DNA of 64,000 nucleotides from an uncultured Draconibacterium sp. (GTDB taxonomy: Bacteria; Bacteroidota; Bacteroidia; Bacteroidales; Prolixibacteraceae): contig NZ_OY781981.1 of the NCBI RefSeq assembly GCF_963677565.1, positions 2,782,001-2,846,000 on the forward strand. Direction: 5' to 3'. Below are positions 55,948 to 64,000 of the stretch, in pieces. Below the pieces are notes generated by a model, which was not told where the DNA came from, did not search any database, and saw only the letters and a program-made list of their open reading frames with translations. A program made the position numbers and the translations under genes. The first letter of the stretch is position 1; each line of letters opens with the position of its first letter.

Positions 55948-57675
55948 TTAAAATACCGGGATTTTTCGGGTGAATGTTTTATCATTTATATCCATAACAC
56001 GAACAAGATAAATTCCTTTTTTATTACCCGAAACCGGGAGTTGTACTGCAGACGAATTACATAGGTGTTTTGCAATGAGTTTACCTGTAATATTATATAC
56101 TTCAACGCTTCTTACGCCGGTGTAATGATTGATCATCAAAGTCTGCCCAATGCCATTGTAATACATGCTGATGGCATCTTCATTTCTTGCAACATCGTTA
56201 ATTGATGTGTGTACTCCATCTTCATCTTGTTGTTCAGTAATTTCAGCTACAAGCGAATTGAGGTAAACTTCAACGTTAGGGTAGAGACCGTCAACAGTGG
56301 TTAGTTGTGCATCCGACGGATCGTTCGGATTTAAGGCGTTTGCAGTTTCCCAGGCATCGGGCATACCATCTTCGTCGCTGTCGTCGGGTGCGGTGTTCGA
56401 TGTTAGCAAAGGCCATCCGCCAACAGCACCCTGCGAGTCGATCAAACCGTTCGTACTTCCGTTTCCACCTTCGGGGTAGGTAACCGTTCCCGTGGCTGTT
56501 TCATGAATAATCCGATTGTCAACAGAATCATAGGCCAGACTGGCACCTACAAAATCCAATACTTTCAAATAGGCTTCTTCGGCTGAGTGAGTGACTACTT
56601 CGCCTGCATCGTATTCGGTATCAGAAACCAGATCGCTTTTAGTTACGCCGGGTGCATAAGTGTCAAACGACGAGCTCATATCAACACCATCCCAGTTGTT
56701 TTCGCTTACCGAAGCACTTGCAGTCATATAGTTTCCGTCGATAAAGAACGTTCCGTAAATACCTGCCGGCTGGTCATTTCCTCCGTTGTCGGCCCACGGT
56801 TGAATAATCCGTGCAGTTTTCGACGATGAGGTAGCCGGACCGGATTTGTAGTAATTGTTCACCATATTGTATCTTCCGCCTTCCGCGGCATAAACACTGT
56901 TGGCACCCCAGTTGTAAATTACGTTATTCCTGAAGTCCACCAGTTCGTATTCCGCACGGTTCGAATAGCGGCTTCCGCAAAACCGCGGATTACGACTATC
57001 GTGATGAGCCAGCAGATTGTGATGAAACGAGGCTTTTTCGCCACCCCAGATACCACCGTAACCGTGTGTGCCTTTTTCGTGTACCGAAATACGCAGACTT
57101 TCAGAGAGAAGACTCCATTGCAGGGTAAAGTTTTCGTTGTTATAAAACGAGGCACATTCGTCGGTCGACCAGCTCATAGAGCAGTGATCGATAATGATAT
57201 TTTTTTGGTAACGTCCGCCAAGCGCATCATCTTCCTGCTCAGTTTCATCACCCATTCTGAAACGCATATAACGAATAATTACGTTGTCAGCTTCAATTTT
57301 TACCGGATAATCGCGCAAGGTAATACCATCGCCCGGAGCAGTTTGTCCGGCAATAGTGATGTCGTTATTCGAAATTTTTAACGATGCTTTGAGTTGGATT
57401 GTCCCCGCCACTTTAAAAATCACAATCCTCGGATAGTTTCGACTGATTGCATAACGCAAACTACCTTCCTGCGTATTGTCTTCCAACGTGGTAACATAAA
57501 TTACCTGTCCGCCACGGCCACCGGTTACATATTTTCCAAAGCCTCCTGCACCGGGAAATGCAGGCAGGGTACTTTCCTGTGCATGAGCCGCAAAAAGCAG
57601 TGAGCAAATAAAAACTACAATTAAACAGGGTTTGTAAAAAGTTTGCAGGTTTACTCGTTGATTGTTGTTGTCCAT
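55948..57675 (-). CDS. pectate lyase, PL1 type, with T9SS sorting domain
   Basis: A 575-residue beta-helix lyase that cuts homogalacturonan by beta-elimination. The mature region opens with LPAFPGAGGFGKYVTGGRGG, and RYMRFRMGDE and IIIDHCSMSWSTDE are the conserved PL1 helix strands; SRNPRFCGSRYSN holds candidate catalytic Arg residues. A thrombospondin-3-like calcium segment (DEDGMPDAWE) precedes the C-terminal ~75 residues, which end VEVYNITGKLIA...KGIYLVRV...TRKIPVF, a type A T9SS sorting domain. So the enzyme is exported and surface-attached or released by T9SS. The start overlaps the CE8 end by 25 bases; no later Met precedes the signal peptide. Confidence 0.9.
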   Translation of the reverse strand: MDNNNQRVNLQTFYKPCLIVVFICSLLFAAHAQESTLPAFPGAGGFGKYVTGGRGGQVIYVTTLEDNTQEGSLRYAISRNYPRIVIFKVAGTIQLKASLKISNNDITIAGQTAPGDGITLRDYPVKIEADNVIIRYMRFRMGDETEQEDDALGGRYQKNIIIDHCSMSWSTDECASFYNNENFTLQWSLLSESLRISVHEKGTHGYGGIWGGEKASFHHNLLAHHDSRNPRFCGSRYSNRAEYELVDFRNNVIYNWGANSVYAAEGGRYNMVNNYYKSGPATSSSKTARIIQPWADNGGNDQPAGIYGTFFIDGNYMTASASVSENNWDGVDMSSSFDTYAPGVTKSDLVSDTEYDAGEVVTHSAEEAYLKVLDFVGASLAYDSVDNRIIHETATGTVTYPEGGNGSTNGLIDSQGAVGGWPLLTSNTAPDDSDEDGMPDAWETANALNPNDPSDAQLTTVDGLYPNVEVYLNSLVAEITEQQDEDGVHTSINDVARNEDAISMYYNGIGQTLMINHYTGVRSVEVYNITGKLIAKHLCNSSAVQLPVSGNKKGIYLVRVMDINDKTFTRKIPVF

Positions 57676-58607
57676 TCTCCTAATATCTTCTTAATTGTAT
57701 ATTCTGATACTTTTTTTGCAGGTAACTGATGCGCCCACTCCACTCTGTTTGTATTTGCTCCCGGTCCGGAACTATTGTATTCGGCATAAAAAGTTGTGGT
57801 CTTATCTTCTTTGTTACTCCATTCCTTCCAGCCATCATTGCAAATGTGCTTATCCATAAAACAGTTAATAAAAACAGTTTTGGCGTAAGGTCGCCACGGA
57901 CGGCCAAGGTAAACGTTGTCAACACCTTTTTCGGCTACCAGGCGACAGTTGAGAAAAACAAAACCAAAAGGCTTGTCGTTTGTGGTACTCGCTGCGGTTA
58001 TGTATGAATTGCTTCTGCTTACGAGGGTACATCCTTTGAAAACCACAGTAGCCGAGCCAAAAATAAAATCGGTAGTTCCGGCAATGCTGCAATTTTCAAA
58101 CAGTTGGTTACTGTTCTCTCCATCGAGGTAAGCGGTATCCTGGTTGCCCAACAGTTTACAATTCTTAAACTTACAACGGTTCCCTTCAACATGTAAAGCA
58201 ACGGCTTGTCCAACAGGTCCTGCTAAGTTTTCGATGGTCAGGTTTTCTGCATAAAAATCGTCAGCTTCCACTTTTAATGTGTAAGTGAAAAAAGTACTGT
58301 TTCGCCCGCGATCAATCTTCTTGAAATAATCGTCCCAAACAATGATGGTTTTGTCTCTGTCTTCCCCTATTATCGACAGTTTGTTATTCCACGAAGGAAC
58401 CGTTACTTTTTCACGGTAAACGCCATTTTTTATAACTATGGTGATACGTTCCGGCGGAAAGGCTTTGGTGGCATCGATTGCTGCCTGAATCGTTTCAAAA
58501 TCGCCGGTGCCATCTTGTGCAACAGTAATTTTGAACTGAATACCCAATTGTGCCCCGGCTAAAAATGCTGAGAACAGAAACAGGAATATAAAGCCAATTT
58601 TATTCAT
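57651..58607 (-). CDS. CE8 pectin methylesterase, first copy
   Basis: A 318-residue secreted beta-helix esterase that removes methyl groups from galacturonate. Catalytic-site motifs match plant and bacterial pectinesterases: GPVGQAVAL (Q134), GNQDTAY (Q156, D157), GTTDFIFG (D180) and YLGRPWRPY (R236). The signal peptide is MNKIGFIFLFLFSAFLAGAQ. It lies 3 bases after CE12 and overlaps PL1, so demethylation directly precedes pectate lyase action within one transcript. A paralogue lies at 61042. Confidence 0.95.
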   Translation of the reverse strand: MNKIGFIFLFLFSAFLAGAQLGIQFKITVAQDGTGDFETIQAAIDATKAFPPERITIVIKNGVYREKVTVPSWNNKLSIIGEDRDKTIIVWDDYFKKIDRGRNSTFFTYTLKVEADDFYAENLTIENLAGPVGQAVALHVEGNRCKFKNCKLLGNQDTAYLDGENSNQLFENCSIAGTTDFIFGSATVVFKGCTLVSRSNSYITAASTTNDKPFGFVFLNCRLVAEKGVDNVYLGRPWRPYAKTVFINCFMDKHICNDGWKEWSNKEDKTTTFYAEYNSSGPGANTNRVEWAHQLPAKKVSEYTIKKILGEWTTTINE

Positions 58608-58610
58608 CTT

Positions 58611-59348
58611 TTACTTTAAATATTTTGCCAAATCAGGCACTATTTCTTTCAATGCTTCGGTTGCAAGCTGAGCAACTTTTTGCGCTCCCTGCTGCGACAA
58701 ATGTGTGTCGTCTTTCCTGGGTTCCGGGTATTTTTCAGTGGTAATATCGGTCCACAGGTACATTTGTTTCGAAGCTTCATCGCCGAGCGAATTTACCCAT
58801 TCTTCCGTTAATTTCTGCAAATCGATAAGTGGTACTTCAAGTAATGCAGCAATTTGGCGAGTGGCCACCGGATAGTCGCCATGTGTATCTGTTAACTTTC
58901 CGTCCTCGCCGAATTTCCTTCTGACGATGGAAGTAAAAAGAACAGGATTGGCGCCTTTATCACGCGATTGGATTACAAACCTTCGAAGATTTTCGGTGTA
59001 TGTACCAAACGGAGTAGTGTAACGTGTTGAGTCGTAATCTTTCTGATCGTTATGGCCAAACTGGATAAAAACATAATCGCCGGCCTGCAAGCTGTCGAGC
59101 ACGGTTTTCCACCTGCCTTCGTCGATAAAACTTTTTGAGCTTCTACCGTTTCGCGCATGGTTTTTCACCGCAACATTCGAGGAGAAATACTCGTCGAGCA
59201 CCATACACCACCCGGTTTCCGGAAAAGCGTCGGCATTCTTGTTTGCCATTGTTGAGTCGCCCACACAATAAATGCTGAATTGTTTTGGCTTTTGGCAGGC
59301 GCTAAAGAAGAGCAGAATAAGTACGCAGAAATAGAACAGTCGTTTCAT
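58611..59348 (-). CDS. CE12 rhamnogalacturonan acetylesterase, first copy
   Basis: A 245-residue SGNH hydrolase lipoprotein (signal ending FFSAC). The four blocks are VGDSTM (S32), ARNGRSSKSF (G68), FGHND (N100) and DDTHLSQ (D213, H216). It deacetylates RG-I galacturonate, allowing backbone hydrolysis. It lies 11 bases after GH28 and 3 before CE8. The second copy at 62015 shows the same blocks but diverges elsewhere. Confidence 0.93.
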   Translation of the reverse strand: MKRLFYFCVLILLFFSACQKPKQFSIYCVGDSTMANKNADAFPETGWCMVLDEYFSSNVAVKNHARNGRSSKSFIDEGRWKTVLDSLQAGDYVFIQFGHNDQKDYDSTRYTTPFGTYTENLRRFVIQSRDKGANPVLFTSIVRRKFGEDGKLTDTHGDYPVATRQIAALLEVPLIDLQKLTEEWVNSLGDEASKQMYLWTDITTEKYPEPRKDDTHLSQQGAQKVAQLATEALKEIVPDLAKYLK

Positions 59349-59359
59349 GGTTCACGCTA

Positions 59360-61045
59360 TTAAAATTTAACTGCTTTTTCAGGCACCTCCGGTCCAATTG
59401 TGGTGTATTGTTTTACCTCGGTTTGCTGGTTAGAAATCCTAATGTTTTTACACTGCGAACCATTTATTTTTATAGCATCGGCCGTTTTAAAATCATATGC
59501 AAGGCCATTTACATCAACATCTGCACTGTTAAAAATCATCATTGCCACATCTTTGTCGGTTATCAGTTTTGTATCCTTAATTTTAACACCTTTTGCATCA
59601 ATGATCTGGAATCCGTTATCGGCTTTTAAATGGAGGTTGTTCAGCTCAATATTTTCAAGGGGCATTTCCGGAAGTCCCTGAAGAAAAACGGCCTGCTGTG
59701 CTCCGTTAACCGTAACATTGGAGATTTTGATGTTTTTAAACTGTGGTGTTTCTTCGGTAACCGGAACAAGTTCTGTTGATGTTTTCATTCCGCCTGCAGC
59801 CAACATTTCAGAAATGGATTGTCCGCCGTAATACAGGTTAAACGAAATGGCATTTGTTGGTATGTTGGTCATGTAAACATCGGAGATAAAAATATTCTCG
59901 ACAACGCCGCCACGGCCGCGGGTGCTCTTAAAACGCAAGCCCACATCGGTGCCCATAAAGGTGCAGTTTGAAACGTGCATGTTACGCACTCCGCCCGACA
60001 TTTCGCTGCCAACGGTAACACCACCGTGCCCATGGTAAACAATATTGTCTTTTATGATGAGGTTTTCGCACGGTATTCCGTAACGCCGCCCGTCTTCGTT
60101 TTTCCCCGATTTTATACAAATTGCATCGTCACCCACATCGAAATTACAGTTTTGTACCAGTACATTTTTGCACGATTCGATATCGATTCCGTCGCCATTT
60201 TGTGAATACCATGGATTACGAACGGTTAGGTTTTTTACGGTCAGGTGTTCAACCCTTAACGGATGAATATTCCAAGCTGGGGAATTCTGAAACACAGGGC
60301 CATCGAACAGGATGCGTTTACTGTTTTGTATGCTTACAAACACCGGCCGCAAATAATCGCGTATGGTTTCAAATTCTTCTTTTGTTTGCAGATCGTCGCG
60401 CACGTTTTGGTCGCCACTTCCTTCGGCACCAATTTTATATTGCTCTGACGGATACCAAACATCGCCTTCATCGCTTACAATACCTCCTGATTTTACCAGG
60501 TCTTTCCAAGCACTCTCCGTAAGTTTCGATTTTTTTACTGCACGCCAGGCGTCGCCGTTTCCATCCCAAACTCCTTTACCGGTAAATGCAACATTTTCAA
60601 CGTTTCGTCCGTGTATTGGCGACAGACAACGGTACGTATCCAAACCTTCGAAATTGGTTGCGATAACCGGATAAAGATCTTTGTTGGGAGAGAAAAGAAT
60701 CACTGCACCTTGCTCGGCATGCAATTCCAGATTGCTTTTTAACTCAATGGGGCCGGTTAGCCAGAAGCCGGGAGGAATGGTTACTTTCCCGCCTCCTTTT
60801 TCGGTAACTGCGTTTATGGCGGCAGCAAAAGCTTCGGTATTTATTTCAATTCCGCCATTAATTGCGCCAAAATCGGTTATCGAAACGGAGTAGTCAGGAA
60901 TTTGCGGTTCCTGAATTACAGGCATTTCAAACTCAATTGTTTCGTACAAGTTATTTATGGTTTTGGGAGGTGCACTTTGTTCAGTACATCCCACCGCGAA
61001 AACCGCAGCGGCAAGTAATAGATTAGAGATCTTTTTTACTATCAT
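59360..61045 (-). CDS. GH28 polygalacturonase, second copy
   Basis: A 561-residue exported lipoprotein (signal ending FAVGC) with a beta-helix. Motifs are complete: NGDGIDIES, VGDDAICIKSG (paired Asp), HGHGGVTVGS and RFKSTRGRGG. The insert with WYPSEQYKIGAEGSGD between helix turns is characteristic of exo-acting members. Its 3-prime end is 11 bases before CE12, and its start overlaps the CE8 stop by 4 bases, indicating translational coupling. It hydrolyses de-esterified homogalacturonan, probably from the non-reducing end. Confidence 0.93.
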   Translation of the reverse strand: MIVKKISNLLLAAAVFAVGCTEQSAPPKTINNLYETIEFEMPVIQEPQIPDYSVSITDFGAINGGIEINTEAFAAAINAVTEKGGGKVTIPPGFWLTGPIELKSNLELHAEQGAVILFSPNKDLYPVIATNFEGLDTYRCLSPIHGRNVENVAFTGKGVWDGNGDAWRAVKKSKLTESAWKDLVKSGGIVSDEGDVWYPSEQYKIGAEGSGDQNVRDDLQTKEEFETIRDYLRPVFVSIQNSKRILFDGPVFQNSPAWNIHPLRVEHLTVKNLTVRNPWYSQNGDGIDIESCKNVLVQNCNFDVGDDAICIKSGKNEDGRRYGIPCENLIIKDNIVYHGHGGVTVGSEMSGGVRNMHVSNCTFMGTDVGLRFKSTRGRGGVVENIFISDVYMTNIPTNAISFNLYYGGQSISEMLAAGGMKTSTELVPVTEETPQFKNIKISNVTVNGAQQAVFLQGLPEMPLENIELNNLHLKADNGFQIIDAKGVKIKDTKLITDKDVAMMIFNSADVDVNGLAYDFKTADAIKINGSQCKNIRISNQQTEVKQYTTIGPEVPEKAVKF

Positions 61046-62025
61046 TTTTCAACGTTTTTAATTTCTTCCAGGTTAGAGAACAGTTCTTCTGTCCAGTCTC
61101 CAAAAATTTTTTCAACAGCGTATTCTTGCGCTTCTACATCGCTTAGCTGGTGCGACCAGGCAACTCTGTTCCGGGTGCCGGCACCTTCGCCGGTATTTTT
61201 GTATTCAGCAAAGTAGGCTGTCTTTTCCTTCTCCGGATCGCGCCAGTTGTGCCAACCTTCAGGTTTTATTTGTTTTCCCAGCTTGCAGCCGATAAAAACG
61301 GATTTGCCATAAGGGCGCCACGGACGGCCCAGGTAAAACGAGTTTTCGGGAGCATCGCCGGTGATATTACAATTCAGAAAAACAAAGCCATACTCTGTAT
61401 TTTCTTCTGTTGACGGGGCAGTAATGTAACCGGCTGTTTTGCAAAAAATGGTACAGTCTACAAAAACGGCTGTTGACCAACCGAAAATAAAATCAACTGT
61501 ACCTTCGATGTAGCAATTCCGGTAGTACTGTCGGCTGTTTTTTCCGTGCGGATAAAGGGTGTCCTGATTTCCCAGGAAGCGGCAGTTCTCGAAAGCCACT
61601 TTGTCGCTCTCGATACGCACGGCAACCGCTTGTCCAACCGGGCCGGCCGAGTTTTCAAATGTTATATTCTTTGCAATAAATCCTTCTCCAAAAATGAAAA
61701 ACGAAGAGGAGCCGGTCGTACCCATTTCTTCGCCAAAACGGTTCTTTTTACTGGCATAATCATCGTACGTAAGGATGGTTTTTTCGAGCTCTTCGCCAAT
61801 AAAAGTTACCAGTGTTTTGCTGGCCGGTAGTACCAGCTTTTCTTTATAAACACCTTTTTTTATGAAGATTGTAGTGCGGTTTTTCCTGAAATCGGGAACC
61901 GCATCAATAGCTTGCTGAACTGATGTGAAATCGCCGCTTCCATCTTTTGCCACCACAAAATCCCAGGCTTTTGCCGAAACTGTCACTAGCAAAAACAGCA
62001 GTAGTATGGTCCATCTATTCTTCAT
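61042..62025 (-). CDS. CE8 pectin methylesterase, second copy
   Basis: A 327-residue secreted pectinesterase (signal MKNRWTILLLFLLVTVSAKA). Active-site residues are Q132 (GPVGQAVAV), Q154 and D155 (GNQDTLY), D178 (GTVDFIFG) and R234 (LGRPWRPY). It overlaps CE12 upstream by 11 bases and GH28 downstream by 4, so CE12-CE8-GH28 are coupled. The module order CE12-CE8 is repeated on the other side of GH28. Confidence 0.95.
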   Translation of the reverse strand: MKNRWTILLLFLLVTVSAKAWDFVVAKDGSGDFTSVQQAIDAVPDFRKNRTTIFIKKGVYKEKLVLPASKTLVTFIGEELEKTILTYDDYASKKNRFGEEMGTTGSSSFFIFGEGFIAKNITFENSAGPVGQAVAVRIESDKVAFENCRFLGNQDTLYPHGKNSRQYYRNCYIEGTVDFIFGWSTAVFVDCTIFCKTAGYITAPSTEENTEYGFVFLNCNITGDAPENSFYLGRPWRPYGKSVFIGCKLGKQIKPEGWHNWRDPEKEKTAYFAEYKNTGEGAGTRNRVAWSHQLSDVEAQEYAVEKIFGDWTEELFSNLEEIKNVEK

Positions 62026-62848
62026 TGCTGAGGTTTTGTGTGTTTAACTCCCATAATCCTTTGTACACCAGTTGGGCAACGGCTTTTGCACCTTCGGGCT
62101 GAAAATGGGTATTGTCGTTTTGTCCATCAGGATAAGCCTCGAATTTTCCGGCAGGCAGATTCATAAAATAATTATTGGTAACGTATTCGCGGCCTTTGGC
62201 AGTAAAATGTTCCATTGATTTTTTATTCAGATCGATTAACAAGGTTTGGGTTTCTTCGGCAACTTCTTTTACACATTGCGGATAATTACCGTGCACATTT
62301 CGCAACGAATCATTTTCCCACGGATAGTTACGTGCCACCGGAGTGAGCAAAATAGGTGTTGCCTGTTGCTGTTTTGTTTGCAGAATAAACAGCCGCAGAA
62401 ACTCTTTGTAGCCTTCTTCGTTTACGTAGCGTTCCGGTTTTTGCGTGGCTGCATCGTTATGCCCGAACTGCATCAGCACAAAATCGCCGGGTTGAAGTGC
62501 ATCGTAAACCTGCCGCCACCGTCCTTCCTGGAAAAAGGTGCGTGTGCTGCGTCCACCACGTGCACGATCGTCGACGATTACGCTGTCGGCCTGCAAAAGC
62601 GGTGAGAGTTGTTGTAAGCTTTCGCCCGATAGAAAGGGCTGAAAAACCTGCCCCCAGCCGGTTATGGGGTAGCGTTCTTTCTTGTAATCCGAATTTTCGT
62701 ATTTCGAATAATCGGCCATGGTAGAGTCGCCAATCAGCCACATTGTTATGGTTTTGGTGTTGTCGTTTTCTTGCTCTCCGGCTTGTTTTGCACAAGCCGA
62801 AAGAAGAAGCACCCCAAATAAAACAGCTATGTATTTTGCTTTTCCCAT
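62015..62848 (-). CDS. CE12 rhamnogalacturonan acetylesterase, second copy
   Basis: A 277-residue SGNH lipoprotein (signal ending LLLSAC). Blocks: LIGDSTM (S42), ARGGRSTRTF, FGHND and DNTHFQPEGA with the catalytic Asp/His pair. It is ~30 residues longer than the first copy, with an extra loop around YITNNYFMNL-like sequence before the final block. It begins 3 bases after the GH43 stop and overlaps the CE8 start by 11 bases. Confidence 0.93.
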   Translation of the reverse strand: MGKAKYIAVLFGVLLLSACAKQAGEQENDNTKTITMWLIGDSTMADYSKYENSDYKKERYPITGWGQVFQPFLSGESLQQLSPLLQADSVIVDDRARGGRSTRTFFQEGRWRQVYDALQPGDFVLMQFGHNDAATQKPERYVNEEGYKEFLRLFILQTKQQQATPILLTPVARNYPWENDSLRNVHGNYPQCVKEVAEETQTLLIDLNKKSMEHFTAKGREYVTNNYFMNLPAGKFEAYPDGQNDNTHFQPEGAKAVAQLVYKGLWELNTQNLSNEE

Positions 62849-62851
62849 TTC

Positions 62852-64000
62852 TTATTTATCTACCCTAAACCAATCAATATCAACTGTTCCCGAGTCGTTT
62901 GTAATGCCTTCGCGCAGGGCAAAGTAGCCTATTTTTGCACCGATCCAGCGGCCCGGTTTTGCTGTAAATGCTTCGCCAACAGTTTTAAATGTTTTTCCGT
63001 TGCTGCTATAACTAAAAGTGCATAGCGCATCTTTTTTTACATTTATTCTGAAGTAGATTTCATTGCTGTCAAAAGTTTCCAAATGTTGTTCAATTTCCTT
63101 TCCGCCGGTTCGTGCATTTTCGCATTTTGCCACACGCAACTGAAGTTGCTCGTTTATTTGTTTTAACGAAATATACTGGTAATCTTCTCCCATTACCACA
63201 AAACCTGTTTCTTCATTGTTGGTGCGGGCATTGAATGTTATTTTGGTAGTGGCCGTAAATTCTTCGGCAGGGAACTTTTGTAACAACAGGTTTGGAATGC
63301 TCCAAAGTCCGTCTTCTCCCTCGGGCCGCACAATACAATTCAAACGATAAAACCCAAGGTTTCCCGATGGAAATCCATATAAAATGTGTTTATTGGCCTG
63401 CCATTGCCACTGAATTCCCAGCTGATTTCCATTAAACTCATCACTCTCAGGAGGAGTTGAAATCGGGTATGTAGCTCCAACATCCGGTTTTTGGTGGGTA
63501 AGCACCGGTTCGCCAATTCCATCGCCGTCTGCATCAAGGCCAATTACCGGCCAGTCGTTTTGCCAGGTCATCGGATTTAGGTGAACAACGCGGCCATAAG
63601 CTTCTTTATCCTGAAAATGAATGAACCAGTTTTCGCCGGTTTTTGTATCAACCCAGGCTCCCTGATGAGGGCCGTTAATGTTGGTGTTGCCTTGCGCCAT
63701 TACTGTTTTTGTTTCGTATGGGCCGTACACATTTTTCGAGCGGAGTACAAGTTGCCAACCGGTTGAAACGCCACCTGCCGGAGCAAAAATATAGTAATAG
63801 CCGTTGGCTTTATAGAATTTTGGCCCTTCAACGGTAGGATGAGCGTCGTGCCCGTCGAAAACCATTACTTCGTCGCCGATAACCGCGGTTCCTTCGCTGT
63901 TCATTTCCTGAACAAGGAGCACCGATTTTATGCGTGCTCGACTACCTGCAAATGCATGTGTTAAATACACTTTTCCGTTGTCGTCCCAAAGTGGCGACGG
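62852..64000 (-). CDS. GH43 glycosidase with C-terminal beta-sandwich, 5-prime end outside window
   Basis: The frame is open to base 64000, so the N-terminus and first propeller blades, including the catalytic base Asp, are missing. What remains begins with SPLWDDNGK and runs through the propeller (EGPKFYKANGYYYIFAPAGG with a catalytic Glu, GPHQGAWVDT, WFIHFQDKEAYGR) and then a ~190-residue concanavalin-like sandwich (DEFNGNQLGIQWQWQAN). This two-domain architecture is that of GH43_12-type arabinofuranosidase/xylosidase enzymes. A DADGDGIG calcium-like loop joins them. It is the first gene visible of the CE12-CE8-GH28-CE12-CE8-PL1 operon. Confidence 0.9.
   Translation of the reverse strand, partial: PSPLWDDNGKVYLTHAFAGSRARIKSVLLVQEMNSEGTAVIGDEVMVFDGHDAHPTVEGPKFYKANGYYYIFAPAGGVSTGWQLVLRSKNVYGPYETKTVMAQGNTNINGPHQGAWVDTKTGENWFIHFQDKEAYGRVVHLNPMTWQNDWPVIGLDADGDGIGEPVLTHQKPDVGATYPISTPPESDEFNGNQLGIQWQWQANKHILYGFPSGNLGFYRLNCIVRPEGEDGLWSIPNLLLQKFPAEEFTATTKITFNARTNNEETGFVVMGEDYQYISLKQINEQLQLRVAKCENARTGGKEIEQHLETFDSNEIYFRINVKKDALCTFSYSSNGKTFKTVGEAFTAKPGRWIGAKIGYFALREGITNDSGTVDIDWFRVDK

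Overview
The window is a carbohydrate-catabolism segment of a Bacteroidota chromosome. SusC/SusD pairs, a hybrid two-component regulator (HTCS), TAnnTTTG-type promoters and a type IX secretion (T9SS) C-terminal sorting domain together point to a T9SS-bearing lineage. Marinilabiliales/Prolixibacteraceae-like is my best guess from general resemblance; no rRNA or marker gene is present to prove it. Essentially every large ORF is assignable, and no tRNA, rRNA, insertion sequence, phage gene or CRISPR array was seen.

Layout. (1) 1-9089, plus strand: the end of a 2-oxo-acid dehydrogenase E2 gene, E3 (lpdA), a fused E1 alpha-beta gene, then a PHP-domain protein, a class II aldolase/short-chain dehydrogenase fusion and a SorE-like zinc dehydrogenase. 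The last three look like a sugar-phosphate or polyol pathway whose substrate I cannot name. (2) 9091-23897: a polysaccharide utilisation locus with GH88, SusD, SusC and GH16 (minus) and an HTCS, a GH43 lacking the usual catalytic Asp, and a GH2 with the beta-glucuronidase N-x-K motif (plus). This set best fits arabinogalactan-protein side chains and backbone. (3) 23896-29027: AraC regulator, then fucI (frameshifted), fucK and a RhaD-family aldolase, an L-fucose pathway ending in DHAP and L-lactaldehyde. (4) 29118-30338: a Bcr/CflA-type MFS exporter. (5) 30338-40180: a Nudix-like (NrtR/AraR-type) regulator divergent from GH3, carboxylesterase, GH3 lipoprotein and a DUF5916 outer-membrane protein. 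(6) 40412-64000: a pectin / rhamnogalacturonan-I locus. A rightward trio (GH105, DUF4861, alpha/beta hydrolase) faces two leftward operons: GH42-GH106-GH28-GH2(frameshifted)-GH105-GH43, and GH43-CE12-CE8-GH28-CE12-CE8-PL1, the latter running out of the window.

How the parts fit. The pectin enzymes demethylate (CE8), deacetylate (CE12), cut homogalacturonan and RG-I backbones (PL1, GH28), remove rhamnose (GH106), strip galactan and arabinan side chains (GH42, GH2, GH43) and process unsaturated disaccharides left by lyases (GH105). The GH16 locus would release galactose, arabinose, glucuronic acid and possibly fucose. Fucose could then enter the fucI/fucK/aldolase route, so regions 2 and 3 may be metabolically coupled. 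No SusCD pair or HTCS for the pectin locus lies in the window; they may lie beyond base 64000.

Two genes (fucI and the region-6 GH2) are each broken by one missing base in a short homopolymer. Both reading frames are otherwise intact and conserved, so assembly error is at least as likely as real inactivation.
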